Assembly (NCBI GenBank): GCA_019916065.1
Contig: CM034233.1
Location: forward strand, 17,506,436-17,570,435
Direction of reading: 5' to 3'
Length of the DNA stretch: 64,000 nt
Source of the DNA: Vitellaria paradoxa
Lineage: Eukaryota > Streptophyta > Magnoliopsida > Ericales > Sapotaceae
Below are positions 10,873-24,182 of the stretch, piece by piece; within the stretch, counting starts at the first letter, position 1, and every line of letters begins with the position of its first letter. The notes under the pieces were generated by a model. The model was not told the origin of the DNA. It ran no database searches and was given only the letters and a program-made list of their open reading frames with translations. Position numbers and translations under genes: made by a program.

Positions 10873-12952
10873 ATGGATCCACGGGACAGCCATTTTTTTG
10901 ATTTGGAGGGTGGAGACTCAATATCCTTTCCCCCTCAAGAACAAATAGAACAATTTGCATTATCACAAATACTAACACCTACTACCACAGCTAGTGATGT
11001 TGGTGCATCATCTTCCTGCCACACCCAACAGCGTGGCACTTCAAAAGCATGGGATTTTTTTATTAGAATTCCACATGATGATGGAATGCATAAAGCTAAA
11101 TGCGTTATTTGTGAGAATTTATTAGATGGTAGGAATACATCTGGAATTAGTCATTTAAAAAGACATTTAAATAAAATGTATTAACAGGATCCTCGCATTA
11201 ATAGTTTAATTGATAAATATTTTTCACGCACAACACAAACTCAATTAGATAATGAATGAGGTATTTTAAATATTTTTTCTTATGACCCTGCAAGAACACA
11301 AAATAATTTAGTTAGATATATTGTTAAAGATTAGCAACCCTTTACAATGAGTGAAAATCGACATTTTGAAGAATTTATTCGCGATAGTTTTACACCACAA
11401 TATCGCGATGTTTCAAAAAATACTTCAAAAAATAAAGTTTTTCGAGATTTTGAATAAAAAAGGATGGATTAAGAACTTATTTTAATAATTTTGAAGGAAA
11501 TGTTTGCTTGACCGTCGATATGTGGAAATCTTGTCAAGATATTGAATATCTTTGTATAACTGCACATTATATTGATGAAAATTGAAAAATAAATAAACGC
11601 ATTATTTTATTTTAATTAGTTGAACAACCCTTTACTGGATTCAGCGTTGGAGAACTTATTTTGCATAAACTTGCATCGTGGCAATTATGTACAAAAATGT
11701 TTTCTATTACTTTAGACAATGCTTCATATAATTATGTTTGTTTTAATTATTTAGCTAATGCTTTGTCTCAAATGGTCCATTATTTCATGGTCGTTGTTGT
11801 GCCCATATACTTAATTTAATTGTAAAGGATGATTGGACATTTATGAATCTTCTATTGTAAAAATAAAAAGAGCTGTAGTTTGTGCAATAGGCTCTCCAAA
11901 AAGAATTAGTCTATTTGCTGGCATATACAATCAAATTGGTTTAAAACCTAGAAAATTACCAATGAAAATTAATATAAGATGGAATTCAACCTGTATAATG
12001 TTAAAAGTTGCTATTAAATATCAAAAAGCAATTGATTTATTTATTTTAAGTAATCAAGCTATTAGATTAGATAGTATTGAGCCAATTGATTGTGCAAATG
12101 TAATTTTTTATAAAGATTTTTTACATGTTTTCGCTGTTGCTACTAAAATATTTTATGAAATTTATTATCCCACTTCTTCTACTGTTATTTATCAATTAGG
12201 GGTTATTGATGAAATTTTTAACAAATATGGTGCCCAAGAATATTATGCTCCTTTTGGTTGTTGTATTGAGGGAAAATTTTGATAAATATTTTAACCCACT
12301 TCCCATACATTTTGATATTGCTACTATTTAGACCCTAGGTATAAAGAAGATTTTTTTTTCAATTATTAGAGATGATATATGGGCATGAAAGTGCCCAAGA
12401 ACAATTAAATAAAATTAAACAGCAAATGTAAGCTCTATTGGGTCGGTATGATAGCAATCGTACAACTGTCCAACCAACTATGGCCACAACGTCCTCTTCT
12501 CACCGTGACTTTGGTGGCAATACGTCCCTTTGGAGAAGAATAACATTCCGACGGACAGATGTATCAACAAGTGCAAGTTCAAATTCATCCAACCTCCAAC
12601 ATTATCTCGGTACACCTCCAATAGAAAATAAAGATGATTTCAGTCTTTTAGACTGGTGGAAGGGACAACAATCAAAGTTTCCAATTATTTCTGCTTTAGC
12701 TTGTGATATTCTCGTATTTTCAGTTTCTACCGTAGCATCCGAGCAAGTATTTAGTGCTAGTGGACACGTTATCAGCCAATTCAGGAGTTGACTGGCCCCT
12801 CCGACAGTAGAGGCCTTGATGTGTTTACGAGAATGGTATCTTGCAGAAAATAAACAACAAGAAGATGCTGAAAAAGAGCAACTTGCCCGTGATTTTGATG
12901 CAATATATTTAGGTGAAAGAGAAAAACACACTAATGGATCTAGTGATGAATA
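10873..12952 (+). pseudogene. hAT transposase with BED zinc finger, inactivated
   Basis: An intact enzyme would cut and paste the element. The first 103 residues are open and include a BED-type finger (W60, C77-x2-C80, H94-x3-H98). Further pieces lie in shifting frames: a TVDMWKSCQDIEYLCITAHYID segment near 11510, LDNASYN near 11715, CCAHILNLIVKD near 11800, WNST near 11980, and the C-terminal hAT dimerisation region (WWKGQQSKFPIISALACDI... VSTVASEQVFSASG) at about 12650-12780, ending near 12952. Stops occur at 11182, about 11258, 11332 and later, with at least two frameshifts (about 11455 and 11770), so no functional protein can be made. Length and order fit plant RICESLEEPER-like transposases. 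Confidence 0.9.
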
Positions 12953-13390
12953 ATAATTATATATAGATAGAGTAATATTTGCAAATGATAGTCACTCTTA
13001 TAGGTGCCAACCTAGTTGGGATGTATAAGATGTGAAGTGATGCACCTATTAATTACTCTATCATTTATTTTTTTATAATTCTACATTTATAAATTGTAAT
13101 TTTAAATTTAATGTTAATTATATAATTGGTTGTTGTGTAATAAATTTTAATTTTTATCAATAACGATTTGTAATAAATTTTAATTTTTATCAATAATGAT
13201 TTCAATGTGTTTGTTTGAGTTTTATTTTTTATTTTATTTTCTTTAAAAAATAAAAAAATAGTAAAAATAGTCCGGGTCGGATGGGCGGGTCAAGGGTGGG
13301 TCAGAGGCGGGGTGGCGTGACCCTTGATCCGACCCGATTGGCTGGGGACGACAGCGGCAGGTCGGCCCGATTTACATCCTTAAACTTTTC

Positions 13391-13707
13391 ATTTTTTTTT
13401 TGTCATAATATAATTAACATATTTAAAAGTTACAATTTCTAAAAGGAAAAGTAAATTTTGGTAAAAAAAAAAGTCATATAAGATAAAAAAAAAAAGCTAA
13501 AAAATACAAAATACTTTTTTTTTTTAGCCAAAGGAATCCTCATTCTAGAGAGATAAATAGTGGTAATTAATTAATCCAACTTTGAATAATTTTCAAGCAG
13601 TTAAATAGCAATTTAACATTTCCACGGGTATGTTAATCTATCATTCTATGAAAAAGTTAATTTAATTTTCTCATTTGGTTGGGCATTGATATGATATAAA
13701 TAAATAT
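13391..13707. other. AT-rich spacer, nothing recognised
   Basis: Short stretch between the hAT element and the next MITE, with poly(A/T) runs and no open frame. Confidence 0.6.
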
Positions 13708-13854
13708 GGCTCCGTTTGGTTTGCTTTGAATTTCTAAAATCCTCTAAAAACCTTTGAAAGTTATTTACCTTTTATCTCTCTACATGAATTACGAACTCAC
13801 AACTTATCTTATTTCATCGTACCTTATCTCACTTTTATCACTCCAAACACACCC
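13708..13854. repeat. Short MITE, GGGTGTGTTTGG family
   Basis: Left end GGCTCCGTTTGGTTTG and right end TATCACTCCAAACACACCC are inverted. The interior has the shared block GAACTCACAACTTATCTTA. A (TA)n tract follows directly. Confidence 0.7.
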
Positions 13855-14269
13855 TCTATATATATATATATATATAACTCTAGAAAAGATAACTAATAAA
13901 GAAAGAATTGGGTAAGCACGCACAGTGAGAGCATTAATAGAACAAATAATATTGTAATTGGAATCGATCACAATTGACAAGAATAAACATATATATATAT
14001 ATATATATATTCCTTTTTTCTTCCTAGGCTTTCCGTTCAAGATTTGTCAAGTCTTTGAATTGCCAACTCTACGTAAGATCTAACGGATGATCTACTATTG
14101 TTTGATCCCAATATATATACATATATATAATTAGTGAGAAAAAGCATATGGAATGAATTCTATGTATAATATTGTTAGAATGTTTCCATATTCATGGACA
14201 ACTTATCCTTGAATTTACTTAAATAATTTGACAGCGATAAATTACTCTCTAAAAGAATTTGTCAATTCG

Positions 14270-14990
14270 TTAAGAGTTCGTTTAGATTTGTTGAATAAGC
14301 TAAATAAATAAGTTTAAAAAATATTTTTCAACCTCAATAAATAAATAAACAAGTTGAGTTCAAATAAATACAATTCTAGTTTGACAAGACTCACGAATAA
14401 ACTCGTTTAAATGTTCACAAAAAAAAATATTTCATTTATGGCTTCCAAACAGTTTTGTTTAAATATTTGCTAACAAGTTTGTTTATAACTCGTAAACAGT
14501 CTTATTTAAATATTCGTAAATAAACTCATAAAATTTCTTTTTTACCATTCACAAAAAATGTTAAAAATCAAATATTAAATACATTAATGTAAAACTTGAT
14601 TGTTAAGTTAGAAAATAAAAGTATATTATTTCTTAAACTGCTTCATTAATAGGTATATGAACAAGTTCAATAAAAAAAGAACATGCTTATAATAAAAGCT
14701 CATAAATAGGTTCGATCAAATTAATTTCATGAATATGTTCATTTGTTGTGATTGAATCGAACTCAAATTTGTTCATGGACCAATGATCCCAACATAAACC
14801 ACAAGATTTTTAGTTTAATAAAAATTGGACTCAGAACTTGAACTCGTTAAAAAGCTTAACAAACAAAGTGAAATAATATTTTAAACTCGATAAAAATTCG
14901 ATTTGAATATGAGTTCGTAAAAGATCTTAATAAACAAATTTGAATACCTTAATTTACATATTAACTTGACTAGTCTGCAGCCCTACAATT
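14270..14990. repeat. Degenerate dispersed repeat with recurring CTCGTTTA/GTTTGTTTA motifs
   Basis: Variants of AACTCGTTTAAATGTTCAC, AAGTTTGTTTATAACTCGTAA and AACTCGTTAAAAAGCTTAAC recur on both strands. This pattern is common in decayed plant transposon ends, but I cannot assign a family or boundaries. Confidence 0.35.
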
Positions 14991-15641
14991 TGGACTAATT
15001 AATGTTTATATGATGGAAGATGAAAACTTGACATTGGTGATTGCTTTATCCTCCTAGAAGATTCCACATATAGAAAATGGAAGCAAAATTTGTGAATATG
15101 AGTTTATTATTATGGTACTGGAAAATAACAATGTTGAATAATAATTAGGGTGACAACGACTATTGCAAAAGAAAGGTTTTTTGATTGCCTATCACTTCCA
15201 TCCCTACCTTCAAGACACTAGACATATGATTTACAAATTGAAGTAAGTAGTCGATAACCTTTGGTGGAGTAAGGTAATGATATACCCTTTAGAACTCATG
15301 GGAAAAGTTACAAATAGTTGGTGAAACTAGATTTGAGAGTGTGTGTATATATATATAATTTTTTATATCATGAAAAAAATATAAATATCTGAGCAGTGAA
15401 ATTATTGATCATTCATCTTTACAGGCTGATGATGGCCTAAATATTGTCTCATCCAAATCCCAACTTAAATAAAATACCCTATGAAATTTGCTAGTAATTA
15501 TAACCTTGTAATTGCCTAAAATGACCTAATAAATAGTAAATTATGACTTGTCACTCTAGAAATTACATGGTTAGGCATAGTTATTATAGTGGAGCTAGAA
15601 CTTAGATAAGTCTAAGTATATGTGCATTAATCTGGTTGGTT
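14991..15641. other. Intergenic DNA, nothing recognised
   Basis: No gene, RNA or repeat structure seen. Confidence 0.5.
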
Positions 15642-16625
15642 TGATTCAAGATTTATGGACAAGTTGCACTAATTTAATTTTATATTTTTAACTGTCAACT
15701 ATCAAATTTTAATAGATAAGTATTGCTCATTTATTCTTATTGTTTTTAGTTTCTAACTGTGGGATCATTATAAGGACAAAATTAATCTTTAGTACATTCG
15801 ATTCAAGATCTACGGATGAGTTGCTCTAACTTAATTCTATATTTTTGCTTGCCAATGATTAAATTTTAACATAAAAGTGTTTTTTAATATATTCTTATCA
15901 TTCCTATATTCTTTGACAGTAAGATCATTGTAGGGACAAAATTAACCTTTAACATAATGCTCAATATTTGTCTTGATCAAATTCCTTCTTCGATTTTGAC
16001 AAATTAGTAAATTCAATTTTCACAAATTGAAAACAAAACTCGCCCACATGAACAATCAAAATTGATCACACATGAGATTGATCACATATGAAATTGATCA
16101 CACATTAAACGATCTATGTTGGTAGCATCCTAATCCCTGTTTTCTTACATGTAGTCCATGAATAAGTTACTCTAATTTAATTCTACATTTTTAATAGCCA
16201 CCTATCAAATTTTAATAGATAAGTATTGTTCATTTATTTTTATTGTTTCTAGATTCTATGACAGTAAGATCATTGTAGGGACAAAATTAATCTTTTTGGC
16301 ACATTTAATTCAAGATTCACAGACGAGTTGCTCTAACTTGATTCTATATTTTTGTTTGATAACGATTAAATTTTAACATAAAAATGTTTTTTAATATATT
16401 CTTATCATTCTGACATTTTTTTACAGTGAGATCATTATAGGGACAAAATCAATCTTTAACATAATACTGATATTTGTCTTGATCAAATTCCTTCTCTGAT
16501 TTCAACAAAATAGTAAATTTAATTTTCACATATTGAAAACAAAACTCGCCCCTATGAACAGCCAAAATTGATCACTCATGACATTGACAATCCATGTTGG
16601 TAGCATCCTAATCCTTATTTTCTTT
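15642..16625. repeat. Nested tandem duplication (about 480-505 bp units, each with a 158-bp sub-duplication)
   Basis: Two large copies begin near 15642 and 16147. The closing block GTTGGTAGCATCCTAATCC recurs at 16118 and 16596, so the period shortens from about 505 to 478 by loss of ATTGATCACA-type sub-repeats. Inside each copy a shorter unit (TTCAAGAT... then AGATCATTGTAGGGACAAAA) is itself repeated about 158 bp later (starts near 15642, 15800, 16147, 16306). A third large copy begins at about 16619 and is cut off. No protein frame is conserved. Confidence 0.85.
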
Positions 16626-16729
16626 TATGCAATCCATGAAAAATGTCTAAGTAACTAGAAATCAAACAACTATGCATGCATCCTTGCAAGCGCTAGATCA
16701 AATACTCTTGGGTGCCTTTCCTACTGATA

Positions 16730-18440
16730 AAGCCAATTTGACCTCAAGTGCCAGGTAGCTAGGCGTGCACTCTAAAAGCGCCCCGATGGTGAAATGTCCC
16801 CTTGATGTAGGGATAGTGCTAGTATGGAATTTGTGGACCTTTATTGCTAGTTATGTCTTCTAGTATTTGTCCAATGAGGACGCCTAGAATTTTGCATCTC
16901 AACCATTGATCAATGTGGGATAGGAGTGATTGGACATCAATTGATACATATTTATACATTCAAATTACACTTGCACACATCATAAAAAGACATAAAATCT
17001 ATGTTTTGTGCAGATTTCATCTCCATATCTCCAAAGTGGATTGTGTGTTGATTTCCATCACAAGAACAAGAAATTAAGCTACATTGAGGATGTTGAGAAG
17101 AAAGCATGCTGCACAACACATCAAAGGATTGAAGCTATTTCAAAAGAAGAAGAAAATTCAGTTGAAATCAGTGCAAAGAAATCAGAATCACTATTCTGGA
17201 AATTTCTGCAGCAGGGGATCGTATTTGAATATGGGTTTACTGTATTCGAATATGAGCTTCTTCACAGCAACGAATTCCATGTGACCCCAACTTCCCCACG
17301 TGATGTCATCTGCAATCCAGGGAGGGCAAATCAGGAAAAGATATAGGAGAGAGAAGAAGCCATCATGATGGGAACATTCGGTTAGAGGAGAGAGAAAAGA
17401 GATAGGAGGGAGAAGGAAGAAAGTAGTGGGAGGAGACCGACGCGAGAGAAAACGGAGAGCATTCGGCTGGGAAGAATTTCAGATTTGGTAGATAGAGTTT
17501 GGTAGAGTTTTTCATTGGGAGTTCAGAGTTTTATATTGGAATTTTAATTCAGCATTGGAGTTTTGGAGATTTACACATTGAATTCATTCCAATTTCTGTA
17601 ATCAGATTTTGAAGTCTAAATCCATTTAACTTTCAATTTCAGATTGTAATGTCTTCCAATCAGATTTCCATTTCTGCTTTTCTTCTTTTCAACATGCTCG
17701 GCTAAGTTTTCTTGAGCCAAGGCAAGGGTAATGCCCTTCCAATGAATCTCAAGTGGCCGAACTTCATGAATTTACCTTGAGTTTTTATGGTTATCAAATC
17801 AATTTGCAGCTGGGTGTCTTAGAACTCATTGATTCAAGACCCGATTAATCCAACTTTGTATATCCTATTGATGAGTTCATAGGTGTTGCTTAACTTAGAA
17901 CTCTCATGACATTGTTGTATGTGGGTTGCTAGAATTAGAACTCCTATTGTCCTTAAAATAGGTTATGCACATTGAGTGTTTAATCCATGGTTTGTTTCAA
18001 TTGAAATTAATTTTCTCAAAAATCAGTACAAATTGATTTGGTAAATTTATAAGCTCTTGGCACTTGAAATTCATTTGGATTGGTATTAAACTTGCCTTGC
18101 TCAACCTTTTTATCATTTAATCTTTTAGTTTAAATTCACTTTGCTTTTGGAAAGTTAGTTCAAAATCATCAACCAACCAAATCAGATTTTAATTTTCTAT
18201 TTTACATTTTTCTGTGAGTAGTGTTTTGCCAAATTAATCTCCATTAGAGTCATTCACTTCATTGCTCCCTAGATCCTTGTGGAAATGACCTGGGACTTAC
18301 CAGTTATTTTGTGCTTCAACCACACCTTGCACTTGGGGGAAAACTTGTCTTGACTTACCTCACTTAACATTTTCTTTAACTTTGAATTTATAATCTGAAT
18401 TTTCATTTGAGCTTTTATCTTGAAGTGAGGTAATTAAACA
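16730..18440 (+). repeat. Probable LTR-type retrotransposon remnant
   Basis: A less AT-rich block. Near 18268-18345 CCTAGATCCTTGTGGAAATG, CCTGGGACTTACC and CACACCTTGCACTTGG recall the conserved 3' part of Athila/Tat-type Ty3/Gypsy LTRs. A 112-codon frame at 17008-17346 has no recognised domain. No flanking duplication or paired LTR was found, so this may be a solo LTR or a non-autonomous fragment. Confidence 0.4.
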
Positions 18441-18843
18441 AGAACAAGCAAGGAGTAACAAAAAAATTGATTAAAAAAAATAAAAATTGAGATGGATTCA
18501 ATTTTGTTACTTTTTTGAATGAAAATTTTTCTTTCCTCAATGTTATTTAATTTAAAAAGAATACATAGATATATATCATATTTATATTATAATTCAAGTT
18601 TTATTTAAAAAGTTAAAAAAAGTGAGATTTACGTTTTAAATTTTTTCTCTCATTCTTTCTCCTCATTTTTTCTTTTCTTTTCCTTATTTTTGAGAGGAAA
18701 AAAACGTATGGGTGTCATTTATTTATTTATTTTTATTTCTATTTTCTTTTCTTCTAATTTTTCTTTTATACTAAATAATACAAAATTTATTATTATTATT
18801 TTTTTTACCTTCCATTTTTTTCCCAAATCGAACATACCATAAA
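18441..18843. other. AT-rich spacer, nothing recognised
   Basis: Homopolymer-rich sequence without genes. Confidence 0.6.
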
Positions 18844-21126
18844 TGTGACATCCACAAGAAGTGATCAGTGGGGACGCACGTCATACTGAGGGTGGGTAAG
18901 GGCCTATGCTCGATTTCTTAAAAAAAAAAAAAAATTATGTTGTATAACCATTATCATGACTTTTACCTGTACCCACACGCAAGGATGGTGATTCATGTTT
19001 GTGTGTAAACATTAGAATATTTTAAAATTTAATGAGTATATTTAATAATTAATTTATTTTATAATCAGGTCAAATTATATTAAATCATATAATACCCGGT
19101 ATTTATTTTTGGCCATTTATATATTATTTTGGGTTAATAGAATATTTAAATTGAGAATGGGTCAGTTTATTTTATTTTTCCTGGGTCGAGTTTGGCTCCA
19201 AATCGATATGGATTGGACAACTGGGCCAATGGCCTAGCCATTCTTTTCTTTTTATTTTCTTTTTTCTTTTTCCCTTCTTTTCCTGTTGGTCTCGACCACT
19301 TGCAAAACAAGGAGAAAAGAGAAAGAGAGAAAGTAGAAAGAGAAAGTGAGTTCTGGGAAGGAAGGTCAATGGAATAGTATTCGACGTCGTAAATCTCATA
19401 GCGGTGTCCGTTTTTTGGGGTTTCGATCGAGGTAAGAGAAATCGACACTAAAAATTTAGAAGATAAAACCAAAATCTTTTCATTTTTTCTTTTCTCTTCG
19501 AATTCGAGGTAGGTAGGATTTACATTTGTGTTTTAGGCGTTGTTAGGATCATTTTGATACATTATATGGTTGATTTGGTTGAGTATTATAGGATTTGTAA
19601 TGTATACATATACGTATAGATGAATGTGTATATATATGCATATATATATATATATATGGAGATTTTGCAAATATTTGAGTCATTCTTCGATTAAATGTTA
19701 TAGAAACATATAAATTAAGTGTTCAAGTGTCTATATATGATTTATTGTTGAGATTAAGGCTTGGATGGGTGATTTTGGATGTTTTGGAGTGAGGTTTCAT
19801 TGAAAACGAATCTAGAAATCGGGTGCTAGGCGTTAGTGTTGGAACAGCACTTGGCAGTAAGGTCGGATGCTAGCATTTGGTGTTGGCGTCTGGACGGCGT
19901 CCGGCATAATGTTCTCAAATGAAAAAAGTTTGATCTTTAAATGCTTATTTTGTACCCATACTCATTAATAATTGATTTTTAAAGATTAAATAAACCCCAA
20001 ATCATCATCAAGCTCAATGAGAATGCATTTATATATTGACATAATATTTATTTATATGACTAAGCATACATATGCATGTGACTAAGGTTTCATCATTTGG
20101 TTGATATTATGATTATTGATTGGCCGAGAGTGTTATGTTGATGTTATTTATGTGCCGAGACACGGGTCATGTATATGGACGAGATTCTTGATTTTGAGAA
20201 AAAATGACAAATTGAGATTCTAAAAATATCGGATGATCTCCAATTGATATATATGACTATAGCTTAGTCATTTGGAGTTGGGATGTTAATTATGTGATGT
20301 AATTATGAGATTTCCTCCGGGTTGCAGTTTGACCTTGCTTGAACTAAGTAGATATTTGACTAGGAGTGTAATACAGTTCCCTAGTAGAAGCATCAGAGGG
20401 TGTAACACAATTTCCTTGAGTCTTTTACCAATGGGAATGTAACACGATTCCTTACTCGATATATATATATTGAGATATACGTTCGTCTTAAGCGTAAATG
20501 ATGTGGTTGATAACCCCGCGTGCTTTGCTAAACGTTACCCATCCCAGGATAAGGTTGGGGGTAGATGGAGATTAGAGAGTGCATGGGCCATTACATTACA
20601 TCATATGTGCATTATCATATTACATTTTAGTGGATATTGTTGTGAGTTATGTTATATACTTGATTATTGTTCACTTGTGCACACTTGCACGGTCTTACCT
20701 ACTAGGCAGTAAGGCTTACCCTATCTTTATTTTAGGTGATCCCACAAGGGCATGGAATAGTCACCTGGAACTTAGTTGAGACTAGTAGATTAACTTATCA
20801 TGTACTTTTATTCTATTGTTGGATTATTATGTTTTTATTTGTGCGACTCGGGGTATGAGCCTCAAACTTAGTTACATGTTGAGATTGTATTATGATTATA
20901 TTACTGTGACTGTGTAAGACTTGAATTGTATCATCGGAGTGTGAGGTTAGATTTTATTATTATGATATTGTTTCTATTATTTTATATGGAATAAAGAATG
21001 ATGTTAGAGGCTCTGATTGTTATTATTAAATTATGACTTGACTTTAGAACAAATTTTTTATTTATTTTAATTAGTTCCTATATTCTCATATTGTCTGTCT
21101 TGAATAATTAAGTTAGAGATGTGACA
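18844..21126 (+). repeat. Putative solo LTR (TGTGACATC ... GATGTGACA)
   Basis: The block starts TGTGACATCC and ends GAGATGTGACA, the short inverted TG...CA ends usual for plant Ty3/Gypsy LTRs, and is 2,283 bp long. Inside are a purine-rich leader-like stretch (19300-19370), a possible splice donor GAGGTAAGAG near 19430, and blocks such as GGTGATCCCACAAGGG near 20738 that recall chromovirus (Del/Tekay) LTRs. The flanking five bases do not match, so the boundaries or a single insertion event are not proven. Open frames here (for example 20470-20712) look fortuitous. Confidence 0.4.
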
Positions 21127-22617
21127 AATTGTGTTAATTTTAGGTTCACGTATTTATGTTTATATCATATTTGAATTTTTTCTCAGTGACTTGTTATATA
21201 GGTCATATTCCGTTTGAGTTATGTCAAATATTATCATCTCTATTTATATTTCACTCTACAAGCAAACTTTTTTTATTTGATTTTATTTTATGTAAGTTTA
21301 AAATAATATTATTTTATTCTGATATTACTTAAATTAATAATCAAATAAAGGAATAAAAATAATCATACCATTTTTATTAAAAAAATTGTAATGTTTTTAG
21401 AATATGAAAGAATGAAGAGAATTATTGTAGCATATTTTGTTAATTTGAATGTTATTTTGTGTAATAAATATTTGATATCAATGTATAATATTTTATATTT
21501 TATTATATTTTATCCATTTATTTAAAATTTAAAATTTTACTTGTGATATAGGTTTACGCCAACCCAAATTCTTGGGTCCGCCATTGCAAGTGATGCTTGC
21601 AGTTTCTTTTATCCAATTAACGCTGCTGAAACGTGGTAAGCTCTATGTAACATGTAGGTGACATGTCTGCTTTAATTAATTAGGAATTATATTGCACAAT
21701 TAATAGTAATTTGGCACCAACTTTTAACTTAATTTCTCTCATTTTTTTTTTACTTTTTATTTCAAAAAATTTAAGATTATTTGGTTACTCAATTTTTTGA
21801 CAAAATAAGTTAATTTTTAAACCAAAAAAACTTAAAAACCCAGTAGCAAAAAGCTGAAAACAACGAATATGTAAGGTTTAAAATTTTTATTTACTCTTCA
21901 GAAAAATATCTTACCTAATCTTCAAACTATCTTGTGTAATCGTCAAACTAATCTTCAAACTATCTTACCTAATCTTCAAATCCAAAAACTAAAAATAATC
22001 CACATTTATTTAATAAATTATATTTAAAAAATTATAAAATTACAAATTATATTTAAAATAGATTAATTATTACCAAATTTCTGAAAGTGTCATTAGAAAA
22101 AATTAATTTTAGCATTATCGATTACTAAATATAACATAATATTATTTAATCAAGTATACATGTACTATAACAATTTTTATATAAAATAACTAATTCTATT
22201 TTAATCGTTACCAAATAATCCATGCGTAAAAATCTGAATGAAAGTTAACCTTTCTTACAAGTTACCAAACACTTCAAATAGCTATTTTTCAGCCAGTTTA
22301 GATATTCAAGTTGTTTTCAACTTAAAAACTGGTACCAAACATGCTCTTAAATAAATGAAAAAAATCTTTAATGTTATTAAATTAAAATTTTACATAAAAT
22401 AGAATTAAAATAATGTAAGTGGCACTTTATAGCATGTATAAAACTGCATGATGTATAGCTGACCATTTATTTTGAATTGACAAACTCACACATCTGCTAC
22501 ATTTTCCCTATTACTATTATTTTAAAAAATGAGATAGTATACTGAAAGTCGCTATGGGCAGTCACGATTTCAGTTTTTGGTATACATTTGGCTCATTGCA
22601 AGACCTCCACACATACG
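21127..22617. other. AT-rich intergenic DNA, nothing certain
   Basis: Contains TTTGGTTACTCAATTTTTTG near 21780 and ACCAAACATGCTC near 22340, which may be ends of an old inverted-repeat element. No gene is visible. Confidence 0.45.
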
Positions 22618-22839
22618 GATTGAGGGGGCCTAAAATTGCTTTTAAATTTCAGACCTAAAGTTAAATCTCAGCCGCTCAATTAATATAAATTTGATCTAAC
22701 CCTTCAATTTCAAAATTCATTTTTCACCTTTAAATAGGGGTAAAACAGTCAAATAAAAAAATATTAAATGATGAATTAAAAAGAAGAAAGAGAAAATTTT
22801 AAAAATCGAAGTAACTAAAGAAATGTTTTACTAATCTCC

Positions 22840-23810
22840 CAAACTCAAAACCACTAGATGTTAAGAATCAAAATATTCCAAGTTCATCAAAAATCTAATC
22901 CAACTACTAAAATAAAATCTATAAAATAATCATAAGACTTTTTCCTAAGAGGCCACAACTCCAAGTCCTTACTGCCAGAGTCCATGTCTAATTTTTTCCA
23001 TGCTCACTTGAAAAATGTTAAAATGAGGGGTAAGTGAAAAACCCAGTAAATGGATTGCCAAGCCAAAAATAATAATATCCATTTGAAAATAATAAATTTT
23101 TAAATAACCAATTTAATCAAGAAAAATTCTCAAGTAACCATGTCCATGCATAATCAATAATAATTTCAAAACCTGCACGTCAGAATGCAATAACATTCAT
23201 AATTCATCCCGTCAATCACAACAATAATGACAAACATTAATCCGTGGATATATGAAAATTAAACATAAAATGTGCCAATATACTTTTTTATGGGCAGTGC
23301 CCGTTGGATCCAATATCGTACTTAAAGTCACCCAGTCTGGCTTCTGAGTTCTTTTCTAAGCCGATCCAATTGAGGTCACCACGGTTTTCACGGGCCTGTT
23401 CCTACAATCGTTGAGAATTAGGGTTACCACGGTTTTCACAGGCTTGTTTCCTAGTTGCCAGAGTCACACCACTTAAGGAGCCTGTCCCCTAGACTTTTAT
23501 TCCAATTCCAATAACCACAATATAATCTTTTCATCACAATCCCATAAAATCAAACTGAACAAAGTGTTCATATAAATTCTCCTTCTGCTCAATAGTATAA
23601 AATATAAAATTTCTTATCTAACATAAATATATTTTCACAAATAATATTTCACAAAAATCCAACCCTGGAAACATATATGCATGGATCAATTTTATAATTT
23701 TAATAGTAGCAAGACAACCACTAACCTGAAGTCCAACAGTGTAAGGGTAAAAATAAACCAGGATAAGTCATCACAATCCTATAACTCTCTGATGCAGAAC
23801 AAGTGACGAA
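22840..23810 (+). repeat. LTR-like block inside the Mutator-like element
   Basis: The segment 22840-22995 is clearly related to 62838-62990: both contain AACTCAAAAC, AAAATAAAATCTAT, CCTAAGARGCCACAACT and GAGTCYATGTCTAATTT. The following part has repeated CACCACGGTTTTCAC motifs (23379, 23416). The arrangement recalls Del/Tekay-type LTRs, but ends and coding parts are missing. Confidence 0.4.
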
Positions 23811-23829
23811 TGGGTTGTGATATTATTCA

Positions 23830-24182
23830 TGTAGGCGAAAGAATATTTGATTCAACATGAAAAAAAAATTCAGAATACGAAATCTGAAAGAGTAAGCTCT
23901 CCACAGAGAAATTCTAATTTATTGAGTAATAAAAACTACAAAAAATTGCTCCCCTACCTTTCTTATATAAGCTAACAAAATAGTCCTAATTTAAGTAGGA
24001 AATTAATAAGCTAATCCTAAATTGAGTAAGAAACAAATAAGAGAGTCATAAATCAAATCTGAAAAGAAATCTAAAATGAATAAGAACCTAAAATGAATAA
24101 GAATCGTAACTAAATCTGAAAAGAAATCTAAATTGAATAGAAATGTTAAATTAAGTCAACTAATTTTAATAAAACTGTAACA
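23830..24182 (-). repeat. Probable short solo LTR (Copia-like), minus strand
   Basis: Read on the minus strand it begins TGTTACAG and ends CGCCTACA (353 bp, TG...CA). It has a TATATAAG box about 220 bp in, followed by an AATAAA motif and a CTCTGTGG stretch, the layout of a small LTR. Its sequence holds repeated AAATCTGAAAAGAAATCTAA-like units. Neither a flanking 5-bp duplication nor a primer-binding site was found. Confidence 0.45.

Larger units (their letters stand above)
10197..13382 (+). mobile_element. Complete hAT-superfamily DNA transposon (3,186 bp)
   Basis: The left end TAGGGATATAGAT and right end ATTTACATCCTTA are 13-bp imperfect inverted repeats. They are bounded by a perfect 8-bp direct repeat AACTTTTC at 10189-10196 and 13383-13390, the target-site size expected for hAT. 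Both subterminal regions are unusually GC-rich, with GGGTCGGGTCGGCCCG-type clusters (10206-10375 and 13268-13370), which is typical of transposase-binding subterminal motifs. Inside is a degenerate transposase gene. Boundaries are as certain as sequence alone allows. Confidence 0.93.

Noticed and set aside
17008..17346. 112-codon frame as a host gene
   Set aside because: No domain, no exon structure, and it lies in a block that looks like LTR sequence. Left as a repeat.
18844..21126. Confirmed solo LTR
   Set aside because: The ends look right, but flanking bases do not form a 5-bp duplication, so it is listed only as putative.
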